Positions 32,679 through 41,735 are shown, counted from the stretch's first letter. The stretch: 64,000 nucleotides of DNA from Methylobacterium mesophilicum (GCF_022179445.1 NZ_BPQU01000016.1:1-64000); one strand, 5' to 3'. A program made the numbers and translations. Notes: generated by a model not told the origin, from the letters alone.

Positions 32679-35414
32679 ATGGACGACCTGCTTCGTGAGT
32701 TCCTGACCGAGAGCGGGGAGCACCTCGACACGGTCGATGCTGAATTGGTTCGGTTCGAGCAGGATCCGAATAATCAGACGATACTGCGGAATATCTTTCG
32801 ACTCGTCCACACGATCAAAGGAACCTGCGGGTTTCTCGGCCTTCCGCGCCTCGAGGCCTTGGCGCACGCCGCCGAGACCTTGATGGGCCGTTTCCGGGAC
32901 GGCCTGCCCGCCACCTCCGAATCGGTCACGGTGATTCTCTCGACCCTGGACCGGCTGAAGGCGATCCTGGCCGACCTGGAAGCCACCGGCACCGAGCCGG
33001 CGGGCTCCGACGACGACCTGATCTCCGAGCTGGAGCGCATGGCCTCGGACGAGCCGGAGGCACAGGCGGCACCGGCCCCCGCGCCCGAGCCAGTGCTGCC
33101 GGATCCGGTCTCCCGCGAGCCGAAGCCGGGTGAGGTGACCCTGGACGAGCTGGAGGCGGCCTTCCTGGCAGCCCCGGGCCCGAGCGAGGCCGACTTCGCC
33201 GCGCCGGCCCCCGTCGAGGCGCCGAAGGTCGAGGCACCCAAGCCCGCCGCTGCCAAACCCGCCGCCCCCGTCGTGCTCAAGGCCGAGCCGGCCGAGGCCG
33301 ATTCGGGCAGGGCCGAGCCGGCGGGTGACACCGAGGCCGTGGTGGCCACCGAGACCACGGCGGCCGGAAAGATCCAGACGATCCGCGTGAACGTGGATAC
33401 GCTCGAGCACCTGATGACCATGGTCTCGGAGCTTGTGCTGACCCGCAACCAGCTCCTCGAGATCGCCCGCCGGCACGAGGATTCGAGCTACAAGGTTCCG
33501 CTCCAGCGCCTGTCCCACGTCACCGCCGAGCTGCAGGAAGGTGTCATGAAGACGCGCATGCAGCCGATCGGCAGCGCCTGGCAGAAGCTGCCGCGCGTCG
33601 TGCGCGACCTCTCGGCCGAACTCGGAAAGCAGATCGACCTCGTGATGGTCGGCGCGGAGACCGAGCTGGACCGGCAGGTCCTCGAGGTCATCAAGGACCC
33701 GCTGACCCACATGGTCCGCAACTCGGCCGATCACGGCCTCGAGTCCACCGCCGGGCGCATCGCGGCGGGCAAGCCGGCCCGCGGCACGATCCGCCTCGCC
33801 GCCTACCACGAGGGCGGCACGATCACGATCGAGATCGCCGACGACGGCAAGGGCCTCGACCTCGCGGCGATCCGCAAGAAGGCGGTAGAGCGCGGGCTGG
33901 CGGCCCAGGCCGATGTCGAGCGGATGACCGACGCGCAGGTCGCCAAGTTCATCTTCGACGCCGGGTTCTCGACCGCGGCGGCGGTCACCTCGGTGTCGGG
34001 CCGCGGCGTCGGCATGGACGTGGTCAAGACCAACATCGAGACCATCGGCGGCATCATCGACATCGCCACCACGGCGGGCCGCGGCACCACCTTCACCATC
34101 AAGATCCCGCTGACCCTGGCCATCGTGGCCGCCCTGATCGTGCGCGCCGGCGAGCATCGCTTCGCGCTGCCGCAGGTGGCCGTGCTCGAACTGGTGCGGG
34201 TCGATGCCGGGGCGCAGCGGGTCGAGCGCATCAACGGTTCGCCGGTGCTGCGCCTGCGCGAGCGGCTGCTGCCGATCGTGTCGCTCACCGGTCTGCTCGG
34301 GCAATCGGCCGACTCGGGCGAGGAGGCGACGCAGGCGGGCTTCGTGGTGGTGGCCCAGGTCGGGCGCGAGCGCTTCGGCATTCTGGTCGACGAGGTCTTC
34401 CACACGGAGGAAATCGTCGTGAAGCCGATGTCGGCCAAGCTGCGGCACATTCCGATGTTTGCCGGCAACACGATCCTCGGCGACGGCGCCGTGGTGCTGA
34501 TCGTCGATCCCAACGGCGTGGCCCGGCAGGTCGCCCAGGGCGTCCAGGGCAGCAACAGCCATGCCGATCCCGACGCCGAGGCGGAGATGTCCGACGGCAT
34601 CGACTCCAAGACCACGCTCCTGGTGTTCAAGGGCGGCCAGGGCAGCTTCAAGGCGGTGCCGCTCTCCCTGGTGACCCGCCTCGAAGAGATCGAGTGCGAC
34701 AAGGTCGAGTGGCTGGGCGGCCGTCCGCTGATCCAGTACCGCGGCCGGCTGATGCCGCTGGTCCCGGCCGACTCGGCGATCACGATCCGCTCCGAAGGCA
34801 CCCAGGCGCTGGTGGTGTTCTCCGACGGCGAGCGCGCCATGGGCCTGGTGGTCGATGAGATCGTCGACATCGTCGAGGAGCGCCTCGACATCGAGATCGC
34901 AGCCGACCGCTCGGACCTGATCGGCTCGGCGGTGCTGCGTGGCCGCGCCACCGACATCATCAACATCGCCCACTTCCTGCCGCTCGCCTACGACGACTGG
35001 GCGCGCGGCCCGAAGAAGTCGGAGCAGGTCTCGACGCTCCTTCTGGTCGACGACTCGGCCTTCTTCCGCGACATGCTGAGCCCGGTGCTGAAGGCCGCGG
35101 GCTATCAGGTCATCACCGCGGCGAGCGCCGATGCCGCGTTGGCACTCCTCCAGTCGGAGACCCGGATCGAGATCGTGGTCACCGACCTCGAGATGCCCGG
35201 CCGCAGCGGCTTCGACCTCGTCGCCGCCATGCGGGCTTCCGAGCCGCGCCTCGCCGGCCTCCCGGTGATCGGCCTGACCGGGTCGGTCGGGGCCGAGGCG
35301 GTGGAGCGGGCCCGGGCGCTGGCGATCAGCGACCTCGTGGCCAAGTTCGACCGCAGCGGACTGATCGCGGCCCTGGCCGAGATCAGCGCCACGGATGTCT
35401 CTCAAGCCGCCTGA
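32679..35414 (+). CDS. cheA: Hybrid chemotaxis kinase CheA with C-terminal receiver
   Basis: A 911-residue CheA. Domains in order: Hpt with phosphorylatable H44 (FRLVHTIKGTCGFLGL); a long Ala/Pro/Glu linker (~115-225) with no obvious CheY-binding P2 domain; a dimerisation helix pair (VDTLEHLMTMVSELVLTRNQ); an ATPase with HMVRNSADHGLES and SVSGRGVGMDVV; a CheW-like coupling domain, apparently followed by a second one (~640-770); and a receiver domain with D836 (VVTDLEMPGRSG) and DDSAFFRD. Hybrid CheA kinases with this layout head the Che1-type operons of Azospirillum and Rhodospirillum. It is the first gene of cheAWYBR. Confidence 0.96.
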   Translation: MDDLLREFLTESGEHLDTVDAELVRFEQDPNNQTILRNIFRLVHTIKGTCGFLGLPRLEALAHAAETLMGRFRDGLPATSESVTVILSTLDRLKAILADLEATGTEPAGSDDDLISELERMASDEPEAQAAPAPAPEPVLPDPVSREPKPGEVTLDELEAAFLAAPGPSEADFAAPAPVEAPKVEAPKPAAAKPAAPVVLKAEPAEADSGRAEPAGDTEAVVATETTAAGKIQTIRVNVDTLEHLMTMVSELVLTRNQLLEIARRHEDSSYKVPLQRLSHVTAELQEGVMKTRMQPIGSAWQKLPRVVRDLSAELGKQIDLVMVGAETELDRQVLEVIKDPLTHMVRNSADHGLESTAGRIAAGKPARGTIRLAAYHEGGTITIEIADDGKGLDLAAIRKKAVERGLAAQADVERMTDAQVAKFIFDAGFSTAAAVTSVSGRGVGMDVVKTNIETIGGIIDIATTAGRGTTFTIKIPLTLAIVAALIVRAGEHRFALPQVAVLELVRVDAGAQRVERINGSPVLRLRERLLPIVSLTGLLGQSADSGEEATQAGFVVVAQVGRERFGILVDEVFHTEEIVVKPMSAKLRHIPMFAGNTILGDGAVVLIVDPNGVARQVAQGVQGSNSHADPDAEAEMSDGIDSKTTLLVFKGGQGSFKAVPLSLVTRLEEIECDKVEWLGGRPLIQYRGRLMPLVPADSAITIRSEGTQALVVFSDGERAMGLVVDEIVDIVEERLDIEIAADRSDLIGSAVLRGRATDIINIAHFLPLAYDDWARGPKKSEQVSTLLLVDDSAFFRDMLSPVLKAAGYQVITAASADAALALLQSETRIEIVVTDLEMPGRSGFDLVAAMRASEPRLAGLPVIGLTGSVGAEAVERARALAISDLVAKFDRSGLIAALAEISATDVSQAA

Positions 35415-35459
35415 TCCCGGCACCGCCCGCCCTACGACGATCGAACCCGGAGAGTTCTG

Positions 35460-35951
35460 ATGCAGGCTGCCAATGCCAACGGCGCCGAGACCGGCCCCAC
35501 CGACGACTATGTCACCGTGTTCGTGGGCGACACCCTGTTCGGCCTGGCGATCGAGCGCGTCCACGACGTGTTCGTCCCCTCCGGCGTGACGCCGGTGCCG
35601 CTGGCGCCATCCGAGATCGTCGGCCTGCTGAACCTGCGCGGCCGCGTGGTCACGGCGGTGTGCCTGCGTCGGCGCCTGGGCCTGCCCGATGCCGTGGTGC
35701 AGGACGAGAAGGCCAATCCCAAGATGGCGATCGGCCTGGAGCAGGGCGGCGAGACCTTCGCGCTCGTGGTCGACGGCGTCGGCGAGGTGCTGAAGCTCGG
35801 CACCGACAGCCGCGAGGCGGTGCCGATCAACCTGGATCCGCGCTGGCGCAACCTCGCCACCTGCGTCCACCGCCTCGACGGCCGCCTCCTGGTGATCCTC
35901 GACGTGGACGCGCTCCTCGGCTTCAGCGCTGCCGGCGCGAAGGCCGCGTGA
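35460..35951 (+). CDS. cheW: Chemotaxis coupling protein CheW
   Basis: A 163-residue single-domain CheW that links receptors to CheA. It shows the standard pattern YVTVFVGDTLFGLAIERVHD, VGLLNLRGRVVTAVCLRRRL and LLVILDVDALLGF. GGAGAG precedes the ATG. It lies 45 bp after cheA and 10 bp before cheY. Confidence 0.95.
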   Translation: MQAANANGAETGPTDDYVTVFVGDTLFGLAIERVHDVFVPSGVTPVPLAPSEIVGLLNLRGRVVTAVCLRRRLGLPDAVVQDEKANPKMAIGLEQGGETFALVVDGVGEVLKLGTDSREAVPINLDPRWRNLATCVHRLDGRLLVILDVDALLGFSAAGAKAA

Positions 35952-35961
35952 AGGAGGGGGT

Positions 35962-36354
35962 ATGAAAGCGCCACACGAGACGACCTGCCTGGTGGTCGAC
36001 GATTCCGCGGTGATCCGGAAGGTCGCGCGGCGGATCATCGAGGCCCTCGGCATCAATGTGAGCGAGGCCGAGGACGGCAGCGCCGCGCTCGAAGTCTGCG
36101 CGGCCGGCATGCCGGACGCGATCCTGCTCGATTGGAACATGCCGAACATGGACGGCTACACGTTCCTCCAGGCCCTGCGCCAGAGCGAGGGGGGGACCGT
36201 CCCGAAGGTCCTGTTCTGCACCACCGAGAACGATGTCGGGGCGATCGCCCGGGCGCTCCGAGCGGGGGCGGACGAGTACATCATGAAGCCCTTCGACCGC
36301 GACATCCTGGCGGCCAAGCTCGAACAGGTCGGTCTCGTCGCAGACGCGGCCTGA
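35962..36354 (+). CDS. cheY: Response regulator CheY
   Basis: A 130-residue single-receiver protein, the diffusible output of the CheA system. It keeps the acidic pocket (VVDDSAVIRK), the phosphorylated D57 (ILLDWNMPNMDG), the switch Thr (LFCTTENDVG) and the Lys in EYIMKPFD. AAGGAGG stands directly before the ATG. Confidence 0.95.
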   Translation: MKAPHETTCLVVDDSAVIRKVARRIIEALGINVSEAEDGSAALEVCAAGMPDAILLDWNMPNMDGYTFLQALRQSEGGTVPKVLFCTTENDVGAIARALRAGADEYIMKPFDRDILAAKLEQVGLVADAA

Positions 36355-36399
36355 ATCGGCGCCGACCCCAACCGCGACCCAGTACCCGAGGCAAACATC

Positions 36400-37593
36400 A
36401 TGGCCCTGAGCCCCGCGGTCGTCCCGCTTCGCAGTCCGCCTGCGCAATCCACGACATCCACGGCGGCTCCGATCCGGGTGCTGATCGCCGACGATTCGGC
36501 CGTCGTGCGCGGGCTCGTCGCTCGTTGGATCGCCGAGGCCGGGTTCGAACTCGCCGGGACCGCCTCGAACGGCCGCATCGCCCTGGAGATGATGGCCAAG
36601 CACGACCCGGACGTCGTGCTGCTCGACATCGAGATGCCGGAACTCGACGGCAAGACGGCGCTGCCGCGCATGCTGGCGATGAGCCCGAATCTCCAAGTCG
36701 TGATGATGTCGACGCTGACCACGCGCAACGCCGACATCTCGCTGAAATGCCTCGCCCTCGGCGCCGTCGACTACATCGCCAAGCCCGAGAGCAACCGCGG
36801 CGTCACCACCTCGGAGACGTTCCGAGTCGAGCTGATCGAGCGCGTGCGGGTGTTCGGCGCCGCCCGGGCCCGGGCCCGGCGTCCCATGGGCGCCCCGGGC
36901 GCCGCGCCGGCCCCCGCCCAGGCCGCGCCCGCGCTGGCGCCCGCCGCTCCGGCGCCGCGGCCACCCACGCCGTTCACCCTCCGGCCGAAGGTCCGCAACC
37001 GCACCCAGCCCCGCGCCCTGCTGATCGGCTCCTCCACCGGGGGGCCGCGGGCGGTGGGCGAGATGCTGGAGGGGATCGGCGCCGCCGCCCTGCGGCGGGT
37101 GCCGGTGCTGATCGTCCAGCACATGCCGCCGATCTTCACGGCCGTCTTCGCCGAGCACCTCTCCACCCGCACGGGACTGCGCGCGGCCGAGGGCAAGGCC
37201 GACGAGCGCCTGGAAGCGGGCCGGATCTACGTGGCGCCGGGCGGGCGCCACATGGGGCTCGTGGCGGGACCCGGCGGTCCCACGATCCGGCTCACCGACG
37301 GGCCGCCGGTGAACTTCTGCCGCCCGGCGGTGGACGTGCTGTTCAAGGACGCGGCCGTGGTGTTCGGCGCCGCCACCGCGACGGTGATCCTCACCGGGAT
37401 GGGCTCGGACGGCACCAATGGCGCGCGTGCGCTCACCGATGCGGGCGGCCCGGTCCTGGCGCAGGACGAGGCGACCAGCACCGTCTGGGGCATGCCCGGC
37501 AGCGTCGCCCGGGCCGGCCTCGCCGAGGCCGTGTTGCCGCTCCCCGAACTCGCGACGGCGCTGCGCGCCCTGATCACGGGGCAGCCGTCATGA
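36400..37593 (+). CDS. cheB: Protein-glutamate methylesterase CheB
   Basis: A 397-residue two-domain receptor methylesterase/deamidase used for adaptation. The receiver domain carries D76 (VVLLDIEMPELDG). An Ala/Pro linker (~155-190) leads to the esterase domain with the nucleophile Ser in LLIGSSTGGPRA (about S212), His in VLIVQHMPPIFT and Asp in VILTGMGSDGTNGA. Its stop overlaps the cheR start by four bases. Confidence 0.96.
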   Translation: MALSPAVVPLRSPPAQSTTSTAAPIRVLIADDSAVVRGLVARWIAEAGFELAGTASNGRIALEMMAKHDPDVVLLDIEMPELDGKTALPRMLAMSPNLQVVMMSTLTTRNADISLKCLALGAVDYIAKPESNRGVTTSETFRVELIERVRVFGAARARARRPMGAPGAAPAPAQAAPALAPAAPAPRPPTPFTLRPKVRNRTQPRALLIGSSTGGPRAVGEMLEGIGAAALRRVPVLIVQHMPPIFTAVFAEHLSTRTGLRAAEGKADERLEAGRIYVAPGGRHMGLVAGPGGPTIRLTDGPPVNFCRPAVDVLFKDAAVVFGAATATVILTGMGSDGTNGARALTDAGGPVLAQDEATSTVWGMPGSVARAGLAEAVLPLPELATALRALITGQPS

Positions 37594-38456
37594 CCGAACT
37601 CGAGTTCGAATACCTGCGCAGCTTCCTCAAGCAGCGCTCCGGCCTCGCGCTGACCGCGGAGAAGCGCTACCTGGTCGAGAGCCGCCTGACCCCGGTCTGC
37701 CGGCGCTTCGGGCTTGCGACCCTCGGCGACCTCATCGGCACGCTGAAGCTCGGCCAGGACGGGGCTATCGAGCGCGCCGTGGTCGAGGCGATGACCACGA
37801 ACGAGACCTTCTTCTTCCGCGACCGCATCCCGTTCGACCTATTCCGCGATACGATCCTGCCCGAGGCCCTGGCGCGCAACGCCAGCCGGCGCCGGCTTCG
37901 GATCTGGTGCGCCGCGGCCTCGACCGGCCAGGAGCCCTATTCCCTGGCCATGCTGCTGCAGGAGGCGGCGCCCCGGCTCGCCGGATGGCAGGTGGAGATC
38001 GTCGCCACCGACCTGTCCACCGAAGTGATCGAGAAGGCCAAGCTCGGCCTCTACAGCCACTTCGAGGTCCAGCGCGGCCTGCCGGTGCAGTGGCTGATCA
38101 AGTACTTCACCCAGATCGGCGAGCAGTGGCAGATCGCCCAGAGCCTGCGCTCCATGGTGGATTACCGCCAGCTCAACCTGCTGCACAGCTTCGCGTCGCT
38201 CGGCCAGTTCGACGTGATCTACTGCCGCAACGTGCTGATCTACTTCGACGCGCCGACCAAGTCGGACGTGCTGGCCCGGCTCGCGGCCCAACTCGCACCG
38301 GGGGGCGCCCTGCTGCTCGGGGCGGCCGAGACCGTGATCGGCCTGACCGACCGGCTCAGCCCGAACCCGAAGCAGCGCGGCCTCTACGGCCACTCCGAAC
38401 CGGTGGGCCGCACCTCCGAGATGGCACCGCCCCTGCGCGTGGCCGCCGGCGTCTGA
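37590..38456 (+). CDS. cheR: Chemoreceptor methyltransferase CheR
   Basis: A 288-residue SAM-dependent methyltransferase that methylates receptor glutamates, opposing CheB. The helical N-terminal domain (LRSFLKQRSGLALTAEKRYL) precedes the SAM domain with IWCAAASTGQEPYSLAMLL and FDVIYCRNVLIYF. No pentapeptide-binding or TPR tail follows. It is coupled to cheB by an ATGA overlap and ends the operon. No chemoreceptor or flagellar gene lies in the window. Confidence 0.95.
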   Translation: MTELEFEYLRSFLKQRSGLALTAEKRYLVESRLTPVCRRFGLATLGDLIGTLKLGQDGAIERAVVEAMTTNETFFFRDRIPFDLFRDTILPEALARNASRRRLRIWCAAASTGQEPYSLAMLLQEAAPRLAGWQVEIVATDLSTEVIEKAKLGLYSHFEVQRGLPVQWLIKYFTQIGEQWQIAQSLRSMVDYRQLNLLHSFASLGQFDVIYCRNVLIYFDAPTKSDVLARLAAQLAPGGALLLGAAETVIGLTDRLSPNPKQRGLYGHSEPVGRTSEMAPPLRVAAGV

Positions 38457-38670
38457 CGGCCCGGCGGCCGGTCCGGGCCCCGTTCGCTTCGGGATCGTCG
38501 CGGCCGGCCTCGGCGCCATTCCCGGTTCCGCCGTCCCGACGGGCGCCCCACCGCCGGGCGCATCGCCCGCCTGCGCCCGAACGGGGTCGACCCCGGCGTA
38601 GCGAGACGGCATCAAGGGCCTGCGCAGCAGCCCGGGACCGGCGGACGGCCCGGCGGCCAGGAGACACGGC

Positions 38671-39699
38671 ATGGCGGCAGGAATGGCGGCAGAACACGGG
38701 GCGGGATTGCCCAAGGTCGCGTTCATCGGCACGGGCGGGACGATCTCGTCGCTGGGACGCGACGCCCTCGACATCCTCGATTACACCGCCACCGACCGGC
38801 GCCTGGAAGCCGGCGCGATCCTGGACGCGGTCCCGGAACTGGCCGCGGTCGCCACCGTAATCCCGGTGCCGTTCCAGGCGGTTCCGAGCCCGGCCATCGG
38901 GTTCGCCGCGTGGCGCGACCTCGTCCTGCTGTGCGAGCGGACCGCCAGGGAGCATCCGGACCTCGCTGGCATCGTGATCGGGCACGGCACCGCCACCCTG
39001 GAGGAGACCGCCTACGCGCTCAGCCTCACGCTCACGATCGACCTGCCGGTGGTGCTGGTCGGCTCGCAGCGGCCCATGAGTGCGCTGTCCACCGACGCCA
39101 AGCTCAACCTCGTGGCGGCGATCCGCACCGCCGCCAGCCCCGCGTCCCGGGGGCGCGGCGTGCTGGTGGTGCTCAACGACGAGATCCAGGCGGCCCGCGA
39201 GGTCACCAAGACCTCGGTGGCCCGGCTGCAGACCTTCCGCACCCCGGATTTCGGCGTGCTCGGCCAGGTCGACGGCGATCATGTCCGCTACTACCGCCGC
39301 TCCGAGCGGGCGCACGCGCCGGGCACGCCCTTCGACATCCGGGCGCTGGCCGCGCTGCCGCGGGTCGACGTGTGCTACGGCTACGCCGATGCCGACGGCA
39401 CCGCGGTGCGAGCGTTCCGGCAGGCGGGGGCCCGCGGCCTGGTCGCGGCCGGGCTCGCCCCGGGGATGATGCCGCCGGCCGAGGCCGACGCCCTGGAGGA
39501 GGCCGCCGCGGCGGGCATCCCGGTGGTGATGTCGACCCGGGCCGGCAGCGGGGTGGTGCCCCTGACCACGCGGCTGCGCACCCGCGGCATCCTCAGCGCC
39601 GACAACCTGACGCCGCAGAAGGCCCGGATCCTGCTCGCCCTGGCGCTGACCGTGACATCCGAGCCCGAAGCGGTCGCGCGCCTCTTCGCGACCTACTGA
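38671..39699 (+). CDS. Type II-like L-asparaginase
   Basis: A 342-residue asparaginase-family enzyme hydrolysing L-asparagine to aspartate and ammonia. The first active-site Thr is T21 in VAFIGTGGTISS. In the second site the usual GTDT is GHGTATLEETAY, so the Asp of the Thr-Lys-Asp triad is replaced by Ala, while the Lys remains in REVTKTSVARL. Other conserved parts are VLVGSQRPMSALSTDAKLNL and VVMSTRAGSGVV. There is no signal peptide, so it is cytoplasmic. AGGAG lies seven bases before ATG 38671. It probably shares a message with the hydrolase 7 bp downstream. Asparaginase activity is likely but the Ala leaves doubt. Confidence 0.85.
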   Translation: MAAGMAAEHGAGLPKVAFIGTGGTISSLGRDALDILDYTATDRRLEAGAILDAVPELAAVATVIPVPFQAVPSPAIGFAAWRDLVLLCERTAREHPDLAGIVIGHGTATLEETAYALSLTLTIDLPVVLVGSQRPMSALSTDAKLNLVAAIRTAASPASRGRGVLVVLNDEIQAAREVTKTSVARLQTFRTPDFGVLGQVDGDHVRYYRRSERAHAPGTPFDIRALAALPRVDVCYGYADADGTAVRAFRQAGARGLVAAGLAPGMMPPAEADALEEAAAAGIPVVMSTRAGSGVVPLTTRLRTRGILSADNLTPQKARILLALALTVTSEPEAVARLFATY

Positions 39700-39705
39700 G
39701 AACCG

Positions 39706-40236
39706 ATGCCCCTGATCGATCCCGTCCGGACGCTCCTCCTGGTCGTCGACATCCAGGTCCGGCTGATGCCGGCCATCGCGGACGGCGCCGGGGTGATCGC
39801 CAACACGGGCCGCCTCCTGGCGGCGGCCAAGCTGCTCGACGTGCCGTCCCTGTTCACCGAGCAGAATGCCGGCGGCCTGGGTCCGACCGTGCCGGATCTC
39901 GCCCCGGAGCCCGGGGCGGCCTTCGCCAAGATGAGCTTCGGCGCCGCGCAGGCGCCGGGCTTCCTCGACCGGATCGGGGACCGCGACCTCGTCGTGACCG
40001 GCTGCGAGGCGCATATCTGCGTGCTGCAGACGGCCCTCGGCCTCCTGGAGGCTGGGCGCCGCGTCTGCGTGGTCGCCGACGCGGTCGGCTCGCGCCGGAG
40101 CGAGAACCGTGTGGCCGGCCTCGCCCGGATGGCGGCCCACGGGGCCGAGATCGTCACCACCGAGATGGTGGTGTTCGAATGGCTCGGCACCGCCCGGCAC
40201 CCGCGCTTCCGCGAGGCCGTCAAGCTGATCAAGTGA
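39706..40236 (+). CDS. Isochorismatase-family cysteine hydrolase
   Basis: A 176-residue cysteine hydrolase of the YcaC/nicotinamidase-like fold. The catalytic Asp is in LLLVVDIQVRLM, the Lys in AFAKMSFGA, and the Cys in VTGCEAHICVLQTALGL. The substrate is probably a small amide or ester. Its closeness to the asparaginase gene suggests a shared role in amide nitrogen release, which is inference. It converges on ecfG with a 6-bp gap. Confidence 0.85.
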   Translation: MPLIDPVRTLLLVVDIQVRLMPAIADGAGVIANTGRLLAAAKLLDVPSLFTEQNAGGLGPTVPDLAPEPGAAFAKMSFGAAQAPGFLDRIGDRDLVVTGCEAHICVLQTALGLLEAGRRVCVVADAVGSRRSENRVAGLARMAAHGAEIVTTEMVVFEWLGTARHPRFREAVKLIK

Positions 40237-40242
40237 GCGGGC

Positions 40243-40839
40243 TCAGCCGCCGTCGAGAGCCGCCCGGGTGCGGGCGTCGGTGCCGATGTCGTCCGGGCCC
40301 TCGAGGCCCAGGACCTCGATCAGCCGCATCCGGGCGCGGCTGACCCGGCTCTTGATCGTCCCGACGGCGACGCCGCAGATCGCGGCCGCCTCCTCGTAGG
40401 TGAAGCTCTGGGCGCCCACGAGAACCAGGGCCTCGCGCTGGGCATGGGGCAGCCGGTTCAGGGCGCTCTGGAACTGCGCCATCTCGATCCGGATCTCCTG
40501 CTCGGGCAGGGAGGTCAGCTTCCCCGCCAGAACGCCGTCGGCATCCTCGACCTCGCGCTTGCGCTTGCGCTGCTCCGAGTAGAACAGGTTGCGCAGGATC
40601 GTGAACAGCCAGGCCGTGAGGTTGGTCCCGCGGCGGAAGCTGCCGGCATTGACCCAGGCGCGCACCAGCGTGTCCTGCACGAGGTCGTCGGAGCGGTCGA
40701 GGTCGTAGGTCAGCGAGAACGCGAAGGCCCGCAGGGCCGGGATCGCCCCGAGCAGGAGGCCGCGCATCTCGGCATCGACCCCCTGGGATGGCGGCCCGGA
40801 ATCGCTGCCGGCGGGAGCGGCTTGGGTCATCATCATCAT
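40243..40839 (-). CDS. ecfG: General-stress sigma factor EcfG
   Basis: A 198-residue ECF sigma factor of the EcfG type that directs RNA polymerase to GGAAC/CGTT stress promoters. Region 2 has SDDLVQDTLVRAWVNAG and NLTAWLFTILRN; region 4 has LPHAQREALVLVGAQSFTYE and GTIKSRVSRARMRL. The message begins with four consecutive ATG codons; the first, seven bases after GGAGG, overlaps the nepR stop (ATGA), so the sigma factor and its inhibitor are translationally coupled. It resembles the fused sigma factor at 20.6 kb, including the EVEDADG linker. No phyR is adjacent. Confidence 0.93.
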   Translation of the reverse strand: MMMMTQAAPAGSDSGPPSQGVDAEMRGLLLGAIPALRAFAFSLTYDLDRSDDLVQDTLVRAWVNAGSFRRGTNLTAWLFTILRNLFYSEQRKRKREVEDADGVLAGKLTSLPEQEIRIEMAQFQSALNRLPHAQREALVLVGAQSFTYEEAAAICGVAVGTIKSRVSRARMRLIEVLGLEGPDDIGTDARTRAALDGG

Positions 40840-41204
40840 TGCAGGGCCTCCGTGTCGGAGCATGCGGCGAGGTCGTCGATCAGCGTCCGGAGCCGCTCCG
40901 GGATCGGCAGGGCCAGGACATCGGCGTAGTGCAGGCGCAGGCCGCGTCCGATCCGGTCGCGATCCGCCTCGCTTATCGGCCGGCGTCCGGGCGTGGGGCG
41001 TGCAGCCGCGCCGTCGGGCAGGGGCGCGGCATCGTTCGCAGGCGTCAGCCCGACGCCCTCCGCCGCCCCGGCGAGGCGCGTCACCACCCGCTCGTCCTTG
41101 CCCTGGATCATGATCACGCCCCGATCCTCGGCGATGCGGCCCAACGGGACCGGCGATCCGCCGCCCCCCGTCTGTCGACCGGATTCGGCGAAGACGCGCT
41201 CCAT
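40836..41204 (-). CDS. nepR: Anti-sigma factor NepR
   Basis: A 122-residue protein whose C-terminal ~45 residues carry the NepR core: ISEADRDRIGRGLRLHYADV, then LPIPERLRTLIDDLAA. NepR holds EcfG inactive until phosphorylated PhyR titrates it away. The N-terminal ~75 residues are poorly conserved and look disordered. The start could instead be ATG 41111, which has a better-spaced G-rich site and would give 91 residues. It is coupled to ecfG by a four-base overlap. Confidence 0.88.
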   Translation of the reverse strand: MERVFAESGRQTGGGGSPVPLGRIAEDRGVIMIQGKDERVVTRLAGAAEGVGLTPANDAAPLPDGAAARPTPGRRPISEADRDRIGRGLRLHYADVLALPIPERLRTLIDDLAACSDTEALQ

Positions 41205-41735
41205 CGCCTTCCGACGACGCTGGTAGGCGCGACGGATTTAATCGGTTCTGAACTTCGTATTCATCAAATCTTAATGTCTGGATTTGTGAGCTAGACAGCG
41301 ATTGATTGACAAATATTCCAGTTACAATCCAGAAATACTGGCTCAAGCTTGGCCGTAAACCAAGGCGCGCAGCACGGATGACCGGCGGCTGAGCGTGTGC
41401 GGCATCGGAGGGCGAACGTTCGCTCGACGACCTTGCGCGCTTGGCCGCACCAGGATTTCGCGAACGACCGACAGCAGAAACCAGCCGTTGGACGATGCTG
41501 AGCCGAATCGGTTGCGAAACCGAGCATCCAAGAATGCCTCGCTGTTCCGCAAAGATTCAGAGCTGGATTGCTGATGAATTAAAGTTATTATAATCTGCCG
41601 TATGGTAGTTGCCGGACCGCAAAAAGACGTTGCGGGAGGGATCGCGGGTTGATTTTCCTGCGGTGGAGCGAAAAATATTCCGAAGATCGTCCGGCGTCGA
41701 CTCGGTTGATTCGACGCGTCACCGGAGAGCTTCGT
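41205..41735. other. AT-richer spacer before the siderophore receptor
   Basis: This 531-bp stretch is visibly richer in A/T than its surroundings, especially near 41230-41350 and 41560-41610. It separates the conserved nepR-ecfG pair from accessory genes. It should hold the nepR promoter on the minus strand and the receptor promoter on the plus strand. I found no Fur or Irr box that I trust and no convincing gene. Confidence 0.5.

Noticed and set aside
32643..36149. Minus-strand open frame of 1168 codons opposite cheA-cheW
   Set aside because: Shadow of the high-GC chemotaxis genes: His/Arg/Gly/Asp-rich translation with no domain pattern, while the plus strand carries complete CheA and CheW.
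41306..41328. TTGACA followed by TACAAT before the siderophore receptor
   Set aside because: The spacing is only 11 bases, too short for a sigma-70 promoter.
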